The translations under genes were made by a program, and so were the position numbers. A stretch of 18,249 nt of DNA from Flavobacteriaceae bacterium. Lineage in GTDB: Bacteria > Bacteroidota > Bacteroidia > Flavobacteriales > Flavobacteriaceae. Positions 8,504 through 15,699 of this stretch are shown here, one piece after another. Location: the NCBI GenBank assembly GCA_002713495.1, contig PATA01000002.1, positions 113,875 through 132,123 of the forward strand, given 5' to 3'. The notes under the pieces are model-generated. The model made no database searches. It was not told where the DNA came from and saw only the letters and a list, made by a program, of their open reading frames with translations. The number at the start of each line of letters is the position of its first letter. Position 1 is the first letter of the stretch.

Positions 8504-8522
8504 GAAAAATATAAAAGGCAAA

Positions 8523-8792
8523 CTATTTTCTTATTTTGAGTTCTTTAATAATTGAACGGTACTTTTCGATATCCTTAGATTTAAGATAATCAAGAAGATT
8601 TCTTCTTTTACCAACTAGACTTACCAAAGCTCTTTCAGTGTTAAAATCTTTTTTATTTTTTTTTAAGTGGTTTGATAAGTGATTTATTCTATTTGAAAAC
8701 AAGGCAATTTGACCTTCCGTTGAACCAGTGTTAGACTTGGATTTTCCGTATTTTTTAAAAATATCTTCTTTAATTTCTTTTGTGATGTACAT
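8523..8792 (-). CDS. rpsO: 30S ribosomal protein S15
   Basis: A primary binder of the central domain of 16S rRNA in 30S assembly. The 89-residue length is exactly the family norm. The typical four-helix S15 sequence is visible: GSTEGQIALFSNRINHLSNHL (about 23-43), KKDFNTERALVSLVGKRRNLLDYL (about 47-70) and a basic end, KELKIRK. It starts at an ATG 78 bases downstream of accD, the longest internal spacer of the minus-strand run. That spacer carries a TATATTTG box and a palindrome, so S15 and PNPase may have their own promoter. It forms the conserved rpsO-pnp pair. Confidence 0.98.
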   Translation of the reverse strand: MYITKEIKEDIFKKYGKSKSNTGSTEGQIALFSNRINHLSNHLKKNKKDFNTERALVSLVGKRRNLLDYLKSKDIEKYRSIIKELKIRK

Positions 8793-8820
8793 TAAAAATT
8801 TTTTAATTAATTTTTTTTAA

Positions 8821-8843
8821 ACTCGATTTCGAGTGCAAATATA
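8821..8843 (-). promoter_or_regulatory. -7 promoter element and palindrome in the rpsO leader
   Basis: On the minus strand TATATTTG (8843-8836) fits the Bacteroidota -7 element TAnnTTTG. No clear TTTG is found about 20 bases upstream. Directly after the box comes ACTCGA-TT-TCGAGT (8821-8834), a 6-bp perfect inverted repeat. It would lie at the very start of the leader RNA or overlap the start site. It is one of the few GC-containing palindromes in the AT-rich spacers, so it could be an operator or a leader hairpin. Confidence 0.4.
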
Positions 8844-8870
8844 AATAATTTTAACAATTATAAATTTTTG

Positions 8871-9728
8871 TTAGGGTCTCAATGGTCTATTTAATACCAA
8901 ATCAATATAATCATTAATTTTATTTTTTAATTGGCTTCTATGTACAATGAAATCTAGGAAACCTTTTTCTTTCAAAAATTCACTTTTTTGAAATCCAGGA
9001 GGTAGATCTTTTCCAGTTGTATCTTTAACAACTCTGGGTCCTGCGAATGCAATCAAGGCATTTGGTTCAGCGATATTTATATCACCTAACATAGCAAAGG
9101 ATGCCGTAGTTCCACCAGTGGTTGGATCAGTACATAAAGAAATATATGGGAGTTTTGCCTCAGCCAAATGAGCAAGCTTTGCTGAGGTTTTTGCCATTTG
9201 CATTAACGAAGTAGCTGATTCCATCATTCTTGCTCCTCCTGATTTAGATATAATTAGAAGAGGATAGGAGTTTTTGACACAAAAATCTGTTGCTCTAGCT
9301 ATTTTTTCTCCAACAACTGAACCCATCGAGCCACCTATAAAAGCAAAATCCATGCAACAAACAACTACTTCTTTACCTTTAGATTTTCCAACTGCAGATC
9401 TTAAAGCATCTTTTAAATTTGTTTTCTTTTGAGCTTCTATTATTCTGTCTTTATAATTTTTATTATCAACAAACTTTAAAAAATCTTTTGGTTTCAACCC
9501 TTCATCCAACTCTTCAAAATCATTATCATCAAAAATAATTTCAAAATATTCTTTGCTACCTATGTGGATGTGATAGTCGTCTTCTGGACTTACATAAAAA
9601 TTTTCAGCTAATTCTTTGGTTTCAACAACTTTTCCAGAAGGAGTTTTGTACCATAATCCTTCAGGAATATTTTTTTTCTCTTCTGTGCTTGTTAAAATTC
9701 CCTTTTTACTTCTTTTAAACCAACTCAT
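8871..9728 (-). CDS. accD: Acetyl-CoA carboxylase carboxyltransferase, beta subunit
   Basis: With AccA it forms the carboxyltransferase that moves the carboxyl group from biotin on AccB to acetyl-CoA, giving malonyl-CoA for fatty-acid synthesis in the cytoplasm. The 285 residues cover the full subunit. The N-terminal MSWFKR and PEGLWYK fit AccD, and the crotonase-fold core shows [24 protein letters not shown] and [16 protein letters not shown], followed by AFAGPRVV. The unusual point is the N-terminal zinc ribbon. The four cysteines of the E. coli type (CxxC-x15-CxxC) are replaced at the aligned positions T29, G32, S47 and D50, while the surrounding sequence is conserved. The subunit therefore should not bind the structural zinc. 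I recall the same loss in other flavobacteria, so this looks like a lineage trait, not a broken gene. It follows fbaA by 16 bases and precedes rpsO by 78. Confidence 0.97.
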   Translation of the reverse strand: MSWFKRSKKGILTSTEEKKNIPEGLWYKTPSGKVVETKELAENFYVSPEDDYHIHIGSKEYFEIIFDDNDFEELDEGLKPKDFLKFVDNKNYKDRIIEAQKKTNLKDALRSAVGKSKGKEVVVCCMDFAFIGGSMGSVVGEKIARATDFCVKNSYPLLIISKSGGARMMESATSLMQMAKTSAKLAHLAEAKLPYISLCTDPTTGGTTASFAMLGDINIAEPNALIAFAGPRVVKDTTGKDLPPGFQKSEFLKEKGFLDFIVHRSQLKNKINDYIDLVLNRPLRP

Positions 9729-9744
9729 AAGAATAAGATATCTT

Positions 9745-10815
9745 TTAATCTAATGTATTAACATTATTTAAATCTTCAAAAGCTTTTTTTAAACGTTCAA
9801 TAAACGTTTTTTCTCCTAATCTAAGCCATATTCTTGGGTCATAATATTTTTTATTTGGAATATCTGCCCCTTCTGGATTCCCAATTTGAGAATTTAAATA
9901 ATCAAATTTATTATTCATGTAATCTCTTATTCCTTCTGTAAATGCATATTGTAAATCAGTATCAATATTCATTTTAACAACACCATAACCGATAGCCTCT
10001 TTAATTTCTTCTTTCGACGAGCCTGATCCTCCATGAAAAACAAAGTCAACAGGATTATATGGTAAATCGAGTGTTTTTGAAATGTGTTCCTGAGAATTTT
10101 TTAAGATTTTAGGAGTTAGCTTAACATTTCCTGGTTTATATACCCCATGAACGTTTCCAAATGCGGCAGCAATCATAAACTGTGGGCTTATCATAGTTAA
10201 TTCCTTGTAAGCGTATAATACCTCTTCTGGTTGTGTGTATAATTTAGAAATGTCTATACTAGTATTGTCTACACCATCCTCCTCACCTCCGGTTACACCT
10301 AATTCAATTTCTAATGTCATTTCCATCAAGGACATTCTTTGAAGATATTTTTTGCAAATTTCAATGTTCTCAATCAAAGGTTCTTCGGAAAGATCTATCA
10401 TATGAGAACTAAATAATGAAACTCCATTTTTATTAAAATAATCTTCATTTGCATCTAATAATCCGTCAATCCATGGTAATAATTTCTTTGAGCAATGATC
10501 TGTGTGGAGAATAACGTATGCTCCATAGCGTCTTGCTAATTCATGGATATGTTTTGCTCCTGCAATTGCTCCATAAATAGCAGATTTTTGATTTTCATTG
10601 GATAAAGCTTTTCCTGAATTAAATTGAGATCCACCGTTTGAAAATTGAATAATCACAGGGCTTTTGAGAGTAGAGGCAGTTTCGAGAACAGCATTAATTG
10701 AATTTGAGCCAATCACATTTACAGCGGGAAGTGCGAATTTTTTTGCTTTAGCCAATTCAAAAACTTTTTGAACATTTTTTCCAGTTACAACTCCAGGAGG
10801 AAAGGATAAATTCAT
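9745..10815 (-). CDS. fbaA: Class II fructose-bisphosphate aldolase
   Basis: Splits fructose 1,6-bisphosphate into glyceraldehyde 3-phosphate and dihydroxyacetone phosphate, and the reverse in gluconeogenesis. At 356 residues it matches the class IIA E. coli FbaA type (359) with a constant three-residue offset. HTDHC at 104-108 gives the catalytic D106 and zinc ligand H107. [11 protein letters not shown] starts at E171. [13 protein letters not shown] contains H223, and VFHGGSGSS contains H261. All active-site residues are intact. It lies between tamL (36-base gap) and accD (16-base gap) on the same strand, so cotranscription with accD is very likely. No TAnnTTTG box is found in the gap before it. 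Confidence 0.97.
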   Translation of the reverse strand: MNLSFPPGVVTGKNVQKVFELAKAKKFALPAVNVIGSNSINAVLETASTLKSPVIIQFSNGGSQFNSGKALSNENQKSAIYGAIAGAKHIHELARRYGAYVILHTDHCSKKLLPWIDGLLDANEDYFNKNGVSLFSSHMIDLSEEPLIENIEICKKYLQRMSLMEMTLEIELGVTGGEEDGVDNTSIDISKLYTQPEEVLYAYKELTMISPQFMIAAAFGNVHGVYKPGNVKLTPKILKNSQEHISKTLDLPYNPVDFVFHGGSGSSKEEIKEAIGYGVVKMNIDTDLQYAFTEGIRDYMNNKFDYLNSQIGNPEGADIPNKKYYDPRIWLRLGEKTFIERLKKAFEDLNNVNTLD

Positions 10816-10832
10816 TGGTATCTAATTTTTTG

Positions 10833-10850
10833 GCAATATTAAGCAATATT
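10833..10850. repeat. Tandem GCAATATT octamer in the tamL-fbaA spacer
   Basis: GCAATATT occurs at 10833-10840 and again at 10843-10850, separated by AA. Because AATATT is itself palindromic, the pair can also fold as a 6-bp all-AT hairpin with a four-base loop. It sits between the tamL stop and the fbaA start. There is no following T tract, so it is not a convincing terminator. Confidence 0.35.
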
Positions 10851-10851
10851 A

Positions 10852-13404
10852 TTAAAAAGGATAATTGATTCCAATATTAAATACAGCTTGTTTCAAAGAA
10901 AACTCTGAAAGCCATCTTTTATTCTTTTCAAGGGATGGATTAAAAGTCTTGAAACCAGTATCAAATCGAAATACAAAAAAATCAAAATCATATCTTAACC
11001 CAACCCCTGATCCGATTGCTATCTCACTTAAATCTGAAATTTTATCAAAACTTGCTCTAGGGTCAGTTACATTATCTTGAAAATTCCAAATATTTCCTGA
11101 ATCAATAAATAAAGCACCTTTAAGTGAACCAATAACTGGGAAGCGATATTCCATGTTGATTGAAATTTTTAAATTAGCTTCATTGAATTCATTATTATTA
11201 TCACTGGTTCCTGGACCTAATTTATATGCTTTCCATGCCCTATTATCGTTTGCCCCTCCTGCGAAATATGATCTAGAGAATGGTATATTCACTGAATTTC
11301 CAATCGGTAAAGCTACACCACTAAAAAATCTAAATGCAAAAATTCGATCTCGGCCTAGTGGTAAATGTCGAATAAAATCAACATCAGTTTTTATGTATTG
11401 AGAGGGAGTGACTCCATTAATTTCATAATTTCCATCCATATTTTTCTGCGATGTTAGCTCAAGAAATTTGTTTAATAAGCTTCCAACCCATTCAAATTTC
11501 CACCTGAACTGATAAAAATCCTGATCGAGTATACTTTCTTGATTATTATAGTTTAAGCTTAATGATGACCCTAAAATCAAATTATTTACTGTTAACCTAT
11601 TTCTTCTTTCACTTATACTTCTTAATAAATCTTTATCATTATCACTTAATGATGATATTGAACCATTTTTAACATTATTGATGAATAAATTTGTTCCATA
11701 AGGTATTTTTAAGTTATTATTTGGATCAAAATAATTATCTGTTAATTCTGAATTTCTTGCGATTGTATTTAATCTATCATAAGAATTTCTGTATACATTA
11801 AAATAATTTTCAACATTTTTGTTATTGACAAACTCTAAGTCAATTAATTTAAAAATAAATCTTTTGTTAGTTGATGGTCTCCATTTGTATTCAAATGTTG
11901 TCCCAAAATATTGTTTATCGAGACCAATATTTTCTTGTAAAGTAGTTCCAAAAGTTATTTGGGTACTTGGATTCATTTCTTTTGCAATTAGTTTTTCAAA
12001 AGAAAAAGGTGATAAAATTTTTGGGAATCTAATTTTAATATCACCTCCAAGCTCAAAAATATTAAAAAATCTATCGTTTGTATCTGCTGAATTTCTCGAT
12101 GCTCCCAATGTGTTTTTTATTCCAAAATCTAAAATTTCTGTTCCTTTAAAAATGTTTCTTACACTAGTAGATAATCCAAAACCCATTCCTATATTTTGAA
12201 TATTAGAATGAGATAAATCCATATCCAATCCAAGAGAAAACCTTTCCTTAGGGGTAAGATAGATTGATGAAGTAAGTGTGCTGTCGGAATTTTTTTGGTA
12301 AATAATACTTGGATATTTAAAGTTCCTTAATGAATTAAAATAACCATAAGTTTGAGCTCTATCTTTGTCACTATACCATTCATTTTTTTTGATAAAAATA
12401 GGATCTGTTATAGCTTTTTTTTTGTATTTAAGTTTTGTTTTTGAATAAATATTAAAATCATTGAAGTTATCCTGATAATCATACCTAAGACCTTCTTCAT
12501 TCTGAGATTCAATAAATAAGTTGATCTCACTTACTTTAAATTTTTTATATGGTATTTCATAAAGTGAGTCCTTATCTCTTTTACGAATAGGATTTATTTT
12601 CAGTACAATAGCAATTTTTTTATCAATCCCGCTACTATCAATCTTTGCTATAAACTGAAGACTGTTTTCTTGAAAATTATATATACCATTATTTCTATAC
12701 AATTTCAGTAATCTGTTTCTTTCGTCTTCTACACTTTTAATTATAAAAGGGTTTCCAGGTTTCAAAAAACTTTTGTTTAAATGGTTGATATATATATATT
12801 TTAAGTCACTAGATTCAATTTCATCGACAATATTATCAATTGTATATCTCTCATTAAGATCAACTAAGTATTTGATTTCCTCAAAATTATTTTTTAATTT
12901 TTTTCTATCATGTTTTATTTGAACATCAAAATACCCAAGGTTTTTATAATACTGTTTGAGTCTTTTAATATTCTTTGAAATTTCTGAACTATCAACTAAA
13001 GTTGGAAAATCTCCATTTTTTACTAACCATGAATTGTATTTCAAATAATATATTTTAAGTTGCTCAACTTGTTTGGGAGATAATATTTTATTTAACCTTT
13101 CTTTTCTTCTTGGTTTTTTTTCAATCCAATTTTTAAAGTTTTGTTCTGGTGATTCTTTGGACCAACTATTTAGTTTATATTTTATTGAAGATATTAATAA
13201 TCGTTTATCATTTTTTGGAAAAAGTAATTGATTAGCAAAATCTCTTTTTTTTTCCTGTCCATTTATAATTAATTTATTTTCAGATAAAGCAATTTGACCC
13301 TCTTTTAAAAATCTATCAGCACTACAGTTACTAAAGAGTATTGAAATAAAAAGTAGATTACGTAATTTAGGACTTAAATATTTCAAAAGAAATTTTATTT
13401 TCAA
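10852..13404 (-). CDS. tamL: TamL, BamA/TamA-type outer-membrane lipoprotein
   Basis: An 850-residue Omp85-family protein of the Bacteroidota TamL type, the lipoprotein counterpart of TamA in the translocation and assembly module that builds outer-membrane proteins. The N terminus has a basic and hydrophobic signal ending in FSNC with Cys at 27, then SADRFLKEGQIALSENKLII, the typical TamL opening. POTRA-like periplasmic repeats span about 40-290. The 16-strand barrel begins around 380 and ends at the C-terminal aromatic residue (NYPF). Barrel loop motif GGANDNRAWKAYKLGPG includes R722-A723-W724, the Omp85 loop-6 region. The start is a TTG; an in-frame stop sits directly before it. A -7 box abutting this TTG suggests that the second TTG at 13386 could be the true start, leaving a 20-residue signal before Cys. 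The gene heads the minus-strand run and diverges from the RNA methyltransferase. The usual TamB partner is not in the window. Confidence 0.9.
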   Translation of the reverse strand: MKIKFLLKYLSPKLRNLLFISILFSNCSADRFLKEGQIALSENKLIINGQEKKRDFANQLLFPKNDKRLLISSIKYKLNSWSKESPEQNFKNWIEKKPRRKERLNKILSPKQVEQLKIYYLKYNSWLVKNGDFPTLVDSSEISKNIKRLKQYYKNLGYFDVQIKHDRKKLKNNFEEIKYLVDLNERYTIDNIVDEIESSDLKYIYINHLNKSFLKPGNPFIIKSVEDERNRLLKLYRNNGIYNFQENSLQFIAKIDSSGIDKKIAIVLKINPIRKRDKDSLYEIPYKKFKVSEINLFIESQNEEGLRYDYQDNFNDFNIYSKTKLKYKKKAITDPIFIKKNEWYSDKDRAQTYGYFNSLRNFKYPSIIYQKNSDSTLTSSIYLTPKERFSLGLDMDLSHSNIQNIGMGFGLSTSVRNIFKGTEILDFGIKNTLGASRNSADTNDRFFNIFELGGDIKIRFPKILSPFSFEKLIAKEMNPSTQITFGTTLQENIGLDKQYFGTTFEYKWRPSTNKRFIFKLIDLEFVNNKNVENYFNVYRNSYDRLNTIARNSELTDNYFDPNNNLKIPYGTNLFINNVKNGSISSLSDNDKDLLRSISERRNRLTVNNLILGSSLSLNYNNQESILDQDFYQFRWKFEWVGSLLNKFLELTSQKNMDGNYEINGVTPSQYIKTDVDFIRHLPLGRDRIFAFRFFSGVALPIGNSVNIPFSRSYFAGGANDNRAWKAYKLGPGTSDNNNEFNEANLKISINMEYRFPVIGSLKGALFIDSGNIWNFQDNVTDPRASFDKISDLSEIAIGSGVGLRYDFDFFVFRFDTGFKTFNPSLEKNKRWLSEFSLKQAVFNIGINYPF

Positions 13405-13405
13405 T

Positions 13406-13422
13406 CAAAAGTACATTTTTTG
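13406..13422. promoter_or_regulatory. Overlapping divergent -7 elements between tamL and the RNA methyltransferase
   Basis: The sequence CAAAAGTACATTTTTTG reads nearly the same on both strands. On the minus strand it gives TACTTTTG (13413-13406), an exact TAnnTTTG match. On the plus strand TACATTTT (13412-13419) differs at one base. The two elements share the central GTAC, so the polymerase could occupy only one at a time. No clear -33 TTTG is seen on either side. Both start sites would fall at or a few bases from the start codons, giving leaderless or very short-leader transcripts. Confidence 0.42.
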
Positions 13423-13423
13423 A

Positions 13424-14149
13424 ATGGTTACTAAAAGTCAGATTAAACAAATCAAACAATTAAAATATAAGAAGTATAGAGAAAAAACAGGCTTATTTGT
13501 GGCTGAAGGTAAAAAGATTGTTTTGGACTTGTTGAAAGCGAATCTAGATTTTATTTATGTTTTTACAACTAAAATAAATTTTGGTTTAGATAGTCATGTA
13601 ATTTCAAAAAAAGACATGAGTTCATTAACTCATTTTAAAAACGGTAGTGATTATTTGGGAGTTTTTGTTAAGCCTTCAGTTAATCATAAAATGTTAAACA
13701 AAAACAGAACCCTAATAGCCCTTGATGAAATTTCTGACCCTGGAAACCTTGGAAATATAATAAGAACATGTGATTGGTTTGGCGTTAATCATATTATTTG
13801 TAGTAAAAATTCAGTTGATTGTTATAATCCAAAAGTTGTTCAGGCATCAATGGGATCAATTTCAAGAGTTTTTTGTCATTATATGGATATACCAAAATTT
13901 ATAAAAAAAAACAATTATAAAATATATGTGACTGATTTAAATTCAAAATCCATCTATGAAACTCGTTTTGAGAAAAAGTCCATTTTAATTTTTGGAAGTG
14001 AGGCTAATGGAGTTTCGGATATGGTTATAAAGTATTCAGATGAAAAAATATCAATTCCTAAAAGTGGTAAAAATAAAAATATTGATAGTTTAAATATTGC
14101 CTCATCCGTTTCAATAGTTTTATCTGAAAAATTTAGGCAAAATAAATAA
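13424..14149 (+). CDS. TrmH/SpoU-family RNA 2'-O-methyltransferase
   Basis: A SAM-dependent methyltransferase of the SPOUT class that methylates a ribose 2'-hydroxyl in tRNA or rRNA. The 241 residues include an N-terminal L30e-like substrate-binding part (MVTKSQIKQIKQLKYKKYRE, FVAEGKKIV) and the knotted catalytic domain. Its three motifs are present: DEISDPGNLGNIIRTCDWFG at 101-120, with the catalytic Arg at 114; IFGSEANGVSD at 189-199; and ISIPKSG followed by DSLNIASSVSI at 209-231. The exact target cannot be told from sequence; relatives are annotated as TrmH, RlmB or TsnR-like. The ATG is 19 bases from the tamL start on the other strand. Its stop codon abuts the porT stop codon with no base between. 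Confidence 0.94.
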   Translation: MVTKSQIKQIKQLKYKKYREKTGLFVAEGKKIVLDLLKANLDFIYVFTTKINFGLDSHVISKKDMSSLTHFKNGSDYLGVFVKPSVNHKMLNKNRTLIALDEISDPGNLGNIIRTCDWFGVNHIICSKNSVDCYNPKVVQASMGSISRVFCHYMDIPKFIKKNNYKIYVTDLNSKSIYETRFEKKSILIFGSEANGVSDMVIKYSDEKISIPKSGKNKNIDSLNIASSVSIVLSEKFRQNK

Positions 14150-14884
14150 TTATTCAAATGTAAAATTTATCACAACACCTCTTGAATACATTTTTTTTAT
14201 ATTTCCGGTCCATGGACTGCTTTTGTCATAATCAGAGATCAATTCATTCTCAATTGAAAAAATTCCCCTTATGGATGGAGAAAATTTAAAGTAATATAAG
14301 TAGAAGTCAAAACCGAAACCTAATTCATAATTTAATGATCTTGATTTTGTTCTAAAGACATTACTTGAATTATCATCAGTGTTTTTTGAATTACTGGAAA
14401 GATTATAATCAGTTGATATGCCAAATGTAACATAGGGTTTAAAATTATTTATTCTTTTGGCACTTATTTTAAGAAGTAAAGGGATGTGTATATAGGTTGA
14501 TTTAACCTCTCTAATTAGATCATTTTCTGAGTTAAATAATGGTAATTCAGGATAAATCAAATCTCTCTGAGTATATAATAGTCCTGGCTCTAATCTCAAA
14601 TTAAAAAATCTGTTTATTCTTAAATCACCTATTAACCCAACATTAAATCCTGAGGTTGAATTAACTTGAATGTCAGGATAATTATTTATTCTATAATAAT
14701 CATCCACATATTCAAATTTGAAATCGTACGAATTAAGACCAACATAGTAACCATAATGAATTGGTTTTTCATCAAAATTTGGAAGATTTGTAATTCTCTC
14801 TTTGACAGAAGGGGATTGCCCCATAAGGTCATAAACCAAAAGAATAAGTATAAAAAAAATATATTTTTTATGGTTTGTTTGCAC
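14150..14884 (-). CDS. porT: PorT/SprT, type IX secretion and gliding motility protein
   Basis: An outer-membrane beta-barrel protein of the PorT family, required in Bacteroidota for type IX secretion and often for gliding. The mature N terminus shows the family signature: ITNLPNFDEKPIHYGYYVGL followed by NSYDFKFEYV. The rest is the alternating strand pattern of a small eight-stranded porin-like barrel, ending in a terminal aromatic (NFTFE). I chose the GTG at 14884 because it gives a compact signal peptide (QTNHKK, then YIFFILILLVYDLMG, cleavage near Q23). The open frame reaches a TTG at 14905, which would add seven residues ahead of the basic region. The start overlaps the last 17 bases of ubiE, so the two genes are translationally linked. 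Other type IX components are not in the window, as is usual since they are scattered. Confidence 0.87.
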   Translation of the reverse strand: MQTNHKKYIFFILILLVYDLMGQSPSVKERITNLPNFDEKPIHYGYYVGLNSYDFKFEYVDDYYRINNYPDIQVNSTSGFNVGLIGDLRINRFFNLRLEPGLLYTQRDLIYPELPLFNSENDLIREVKSTYIHIPLLLKISAKRINNFKPYVTFGISTDYNLSSNSKNTDDNSSNVFRTKSRSLNYELGFGFDFYLYYFKFSPSIRGIFSIENELISDYDKSSPWTGNIKKMYSRGVVINFTFE

Positions 14885-15596
14885 AATAAATAGAAACAAC
14901 TCCAAAGGAGTATTGTTGAAATTTTATATTTATAAACCCATTTTTTGATAAAATATTGTTGAAAGAATTTTTATTTGGAAAATTTAATGTTGAATCGTAT
15001 AAATATTTGTAGGCTTTAGCATCTTTTGATACTATATATCCAATTATTGGTAAAAAAAAATTGGAACATATTTTATAAAGATTTTTAAAAAGTTTATTTC
15101 GCGGGACCGATGTTTCGAGAATAACTAAAAGACCTTTTTTCTTCATTACACGAAAAACCTCCTTTAATGCTTTTTCAAGATTATCAAAATTTCTGACCCC
15201 AAATGCAATAGTGATGGCATCAAATGACTTGTCAGAAAAGTTCATGTTTTCAGCATCTCCTTCTATTAAATTAATTTTTTTTTCAAGTTTTAGTTTAATT
15301 ATTTTTTTATTTCCTATTTCTAACATTTTATTAGAAATATCAATTCCAAATACTTGATTTTTTTCAATTTTAGATAATTCAATGGCTACTTCTGCTGTTC
15401 CTGTGGCAATATCCAGAGTTTTCCTAGGTTTTACCGAAGAAACTTTTTGTACCAACTTTTTTCGCCAAAAACGGTCTGAGCCAAATGATATAATTTTATT
15501 TACAATATCATAATTCAACGAAATATTATTAAACATCCTCGATATTTGTTTTTTCTTTGATTCATAAATATTGTAAGGTCTTACTTTTTTAATCAT
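14868..15596 (-). CDS. ubiE: Demethylmenaquinone methyltransferase (UbiE/MenG)
   Basis: A SAM-dependent C-methyltransferase that performs the last step of menaquinone synthesis, converting demethylmenaquinone to menaquinone. Bacteroidota respire with menaquinone, so the menaquinone role is the likely one. The 242 residues show FNNISLNYDIVN (22-33), the SAM-binding motif LDIATGTAEVAIEL (61-74), GIDIS (84-88), GDAENMNF (113-120), ITIAFGVRNFDN (128-139), and the C-terminal LPIIGYIVSKDAKAYKYL with SFGVVSIY. Length and motifs are complete. The gene starts at an ATG with a TATCTTTG box eight bases upstream and runs into porT with a 17-base overlap. Confidence 0.96.
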   Translation of the reverse strand: MIKKVRPYNIYESKKKQISRMFNNISLNYDIVNKIISFGSDRFWRKKLVQKVSSVKPRKTLDIATGTAEVAIELSKIEKNQVFGIDISNKMLEIGNKKIIKLKLEKKINLIEGDAENMNFSDKSFDAITIAFGVRNFDNLEKALKEVFRVMKKKGLLVILETSVPRNKLFKNLYKICSNFFLPIIGYIVSKDAKAYKYLYDSTLNFPNKNSFNNILSKNGFINIKFQQYSFGVVSIYCANKP

Positions 15597-15603
15597 TCTA
15601 CAC

Positions 15604-15611
15604 CAAAGATA
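15604..15611 (-). promoter_or_regulatory. -7 promoter element before ubiE
   Basis: On the minus strand TATCTTTG (15611-15604) matches TAnnTTTG. It ends eight bases before the ubiE ATG, so transcription would begin almost at the start codon. No TTG is found at the expected distance upstream, which lowers confidence. It lies in the 103-base divergent spacer 15597-15699, which holds nothing else except the trkA box. Confidence 0.4.
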
Positions 15612-15669
15612 AATAAATTCTAACCTGAATCTTTGGAATAATGTTTACTAATTCTATTCATTGAATTTG

Positions 15670-15677
15670 TATATTTG
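15670..15677 (+). promoter_or_regulatory. -7 promoter element before trkA
   Basis: TATATTTG matches TAnnTTTG exactly. It lies 22 bases before the trkA ATG, leaving a leader of about 15 bases. GTTTA at 15643-15647 is about 22 bases upstream and could serve as a poor -33 element. The same octamer occurs before rpsO. Confidence 0.45.
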
Positions 15678-15699
15678 ATTAAATTTTTCCAGATATTAT

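Noticed and set aside
10865..12199. Three plus-strand open frames opposite tamL
   Set aside because: They are antisense shadows of the TamL barrel coding region, with no recognisable domains.
13954..14157. Minus-strand 67-codon frame opposite the end of the RNA methyltransferase gene
   Set aside because: It is antisense to the conserved SPOUT motifs 2 and 3 and overlaps the end of porT.
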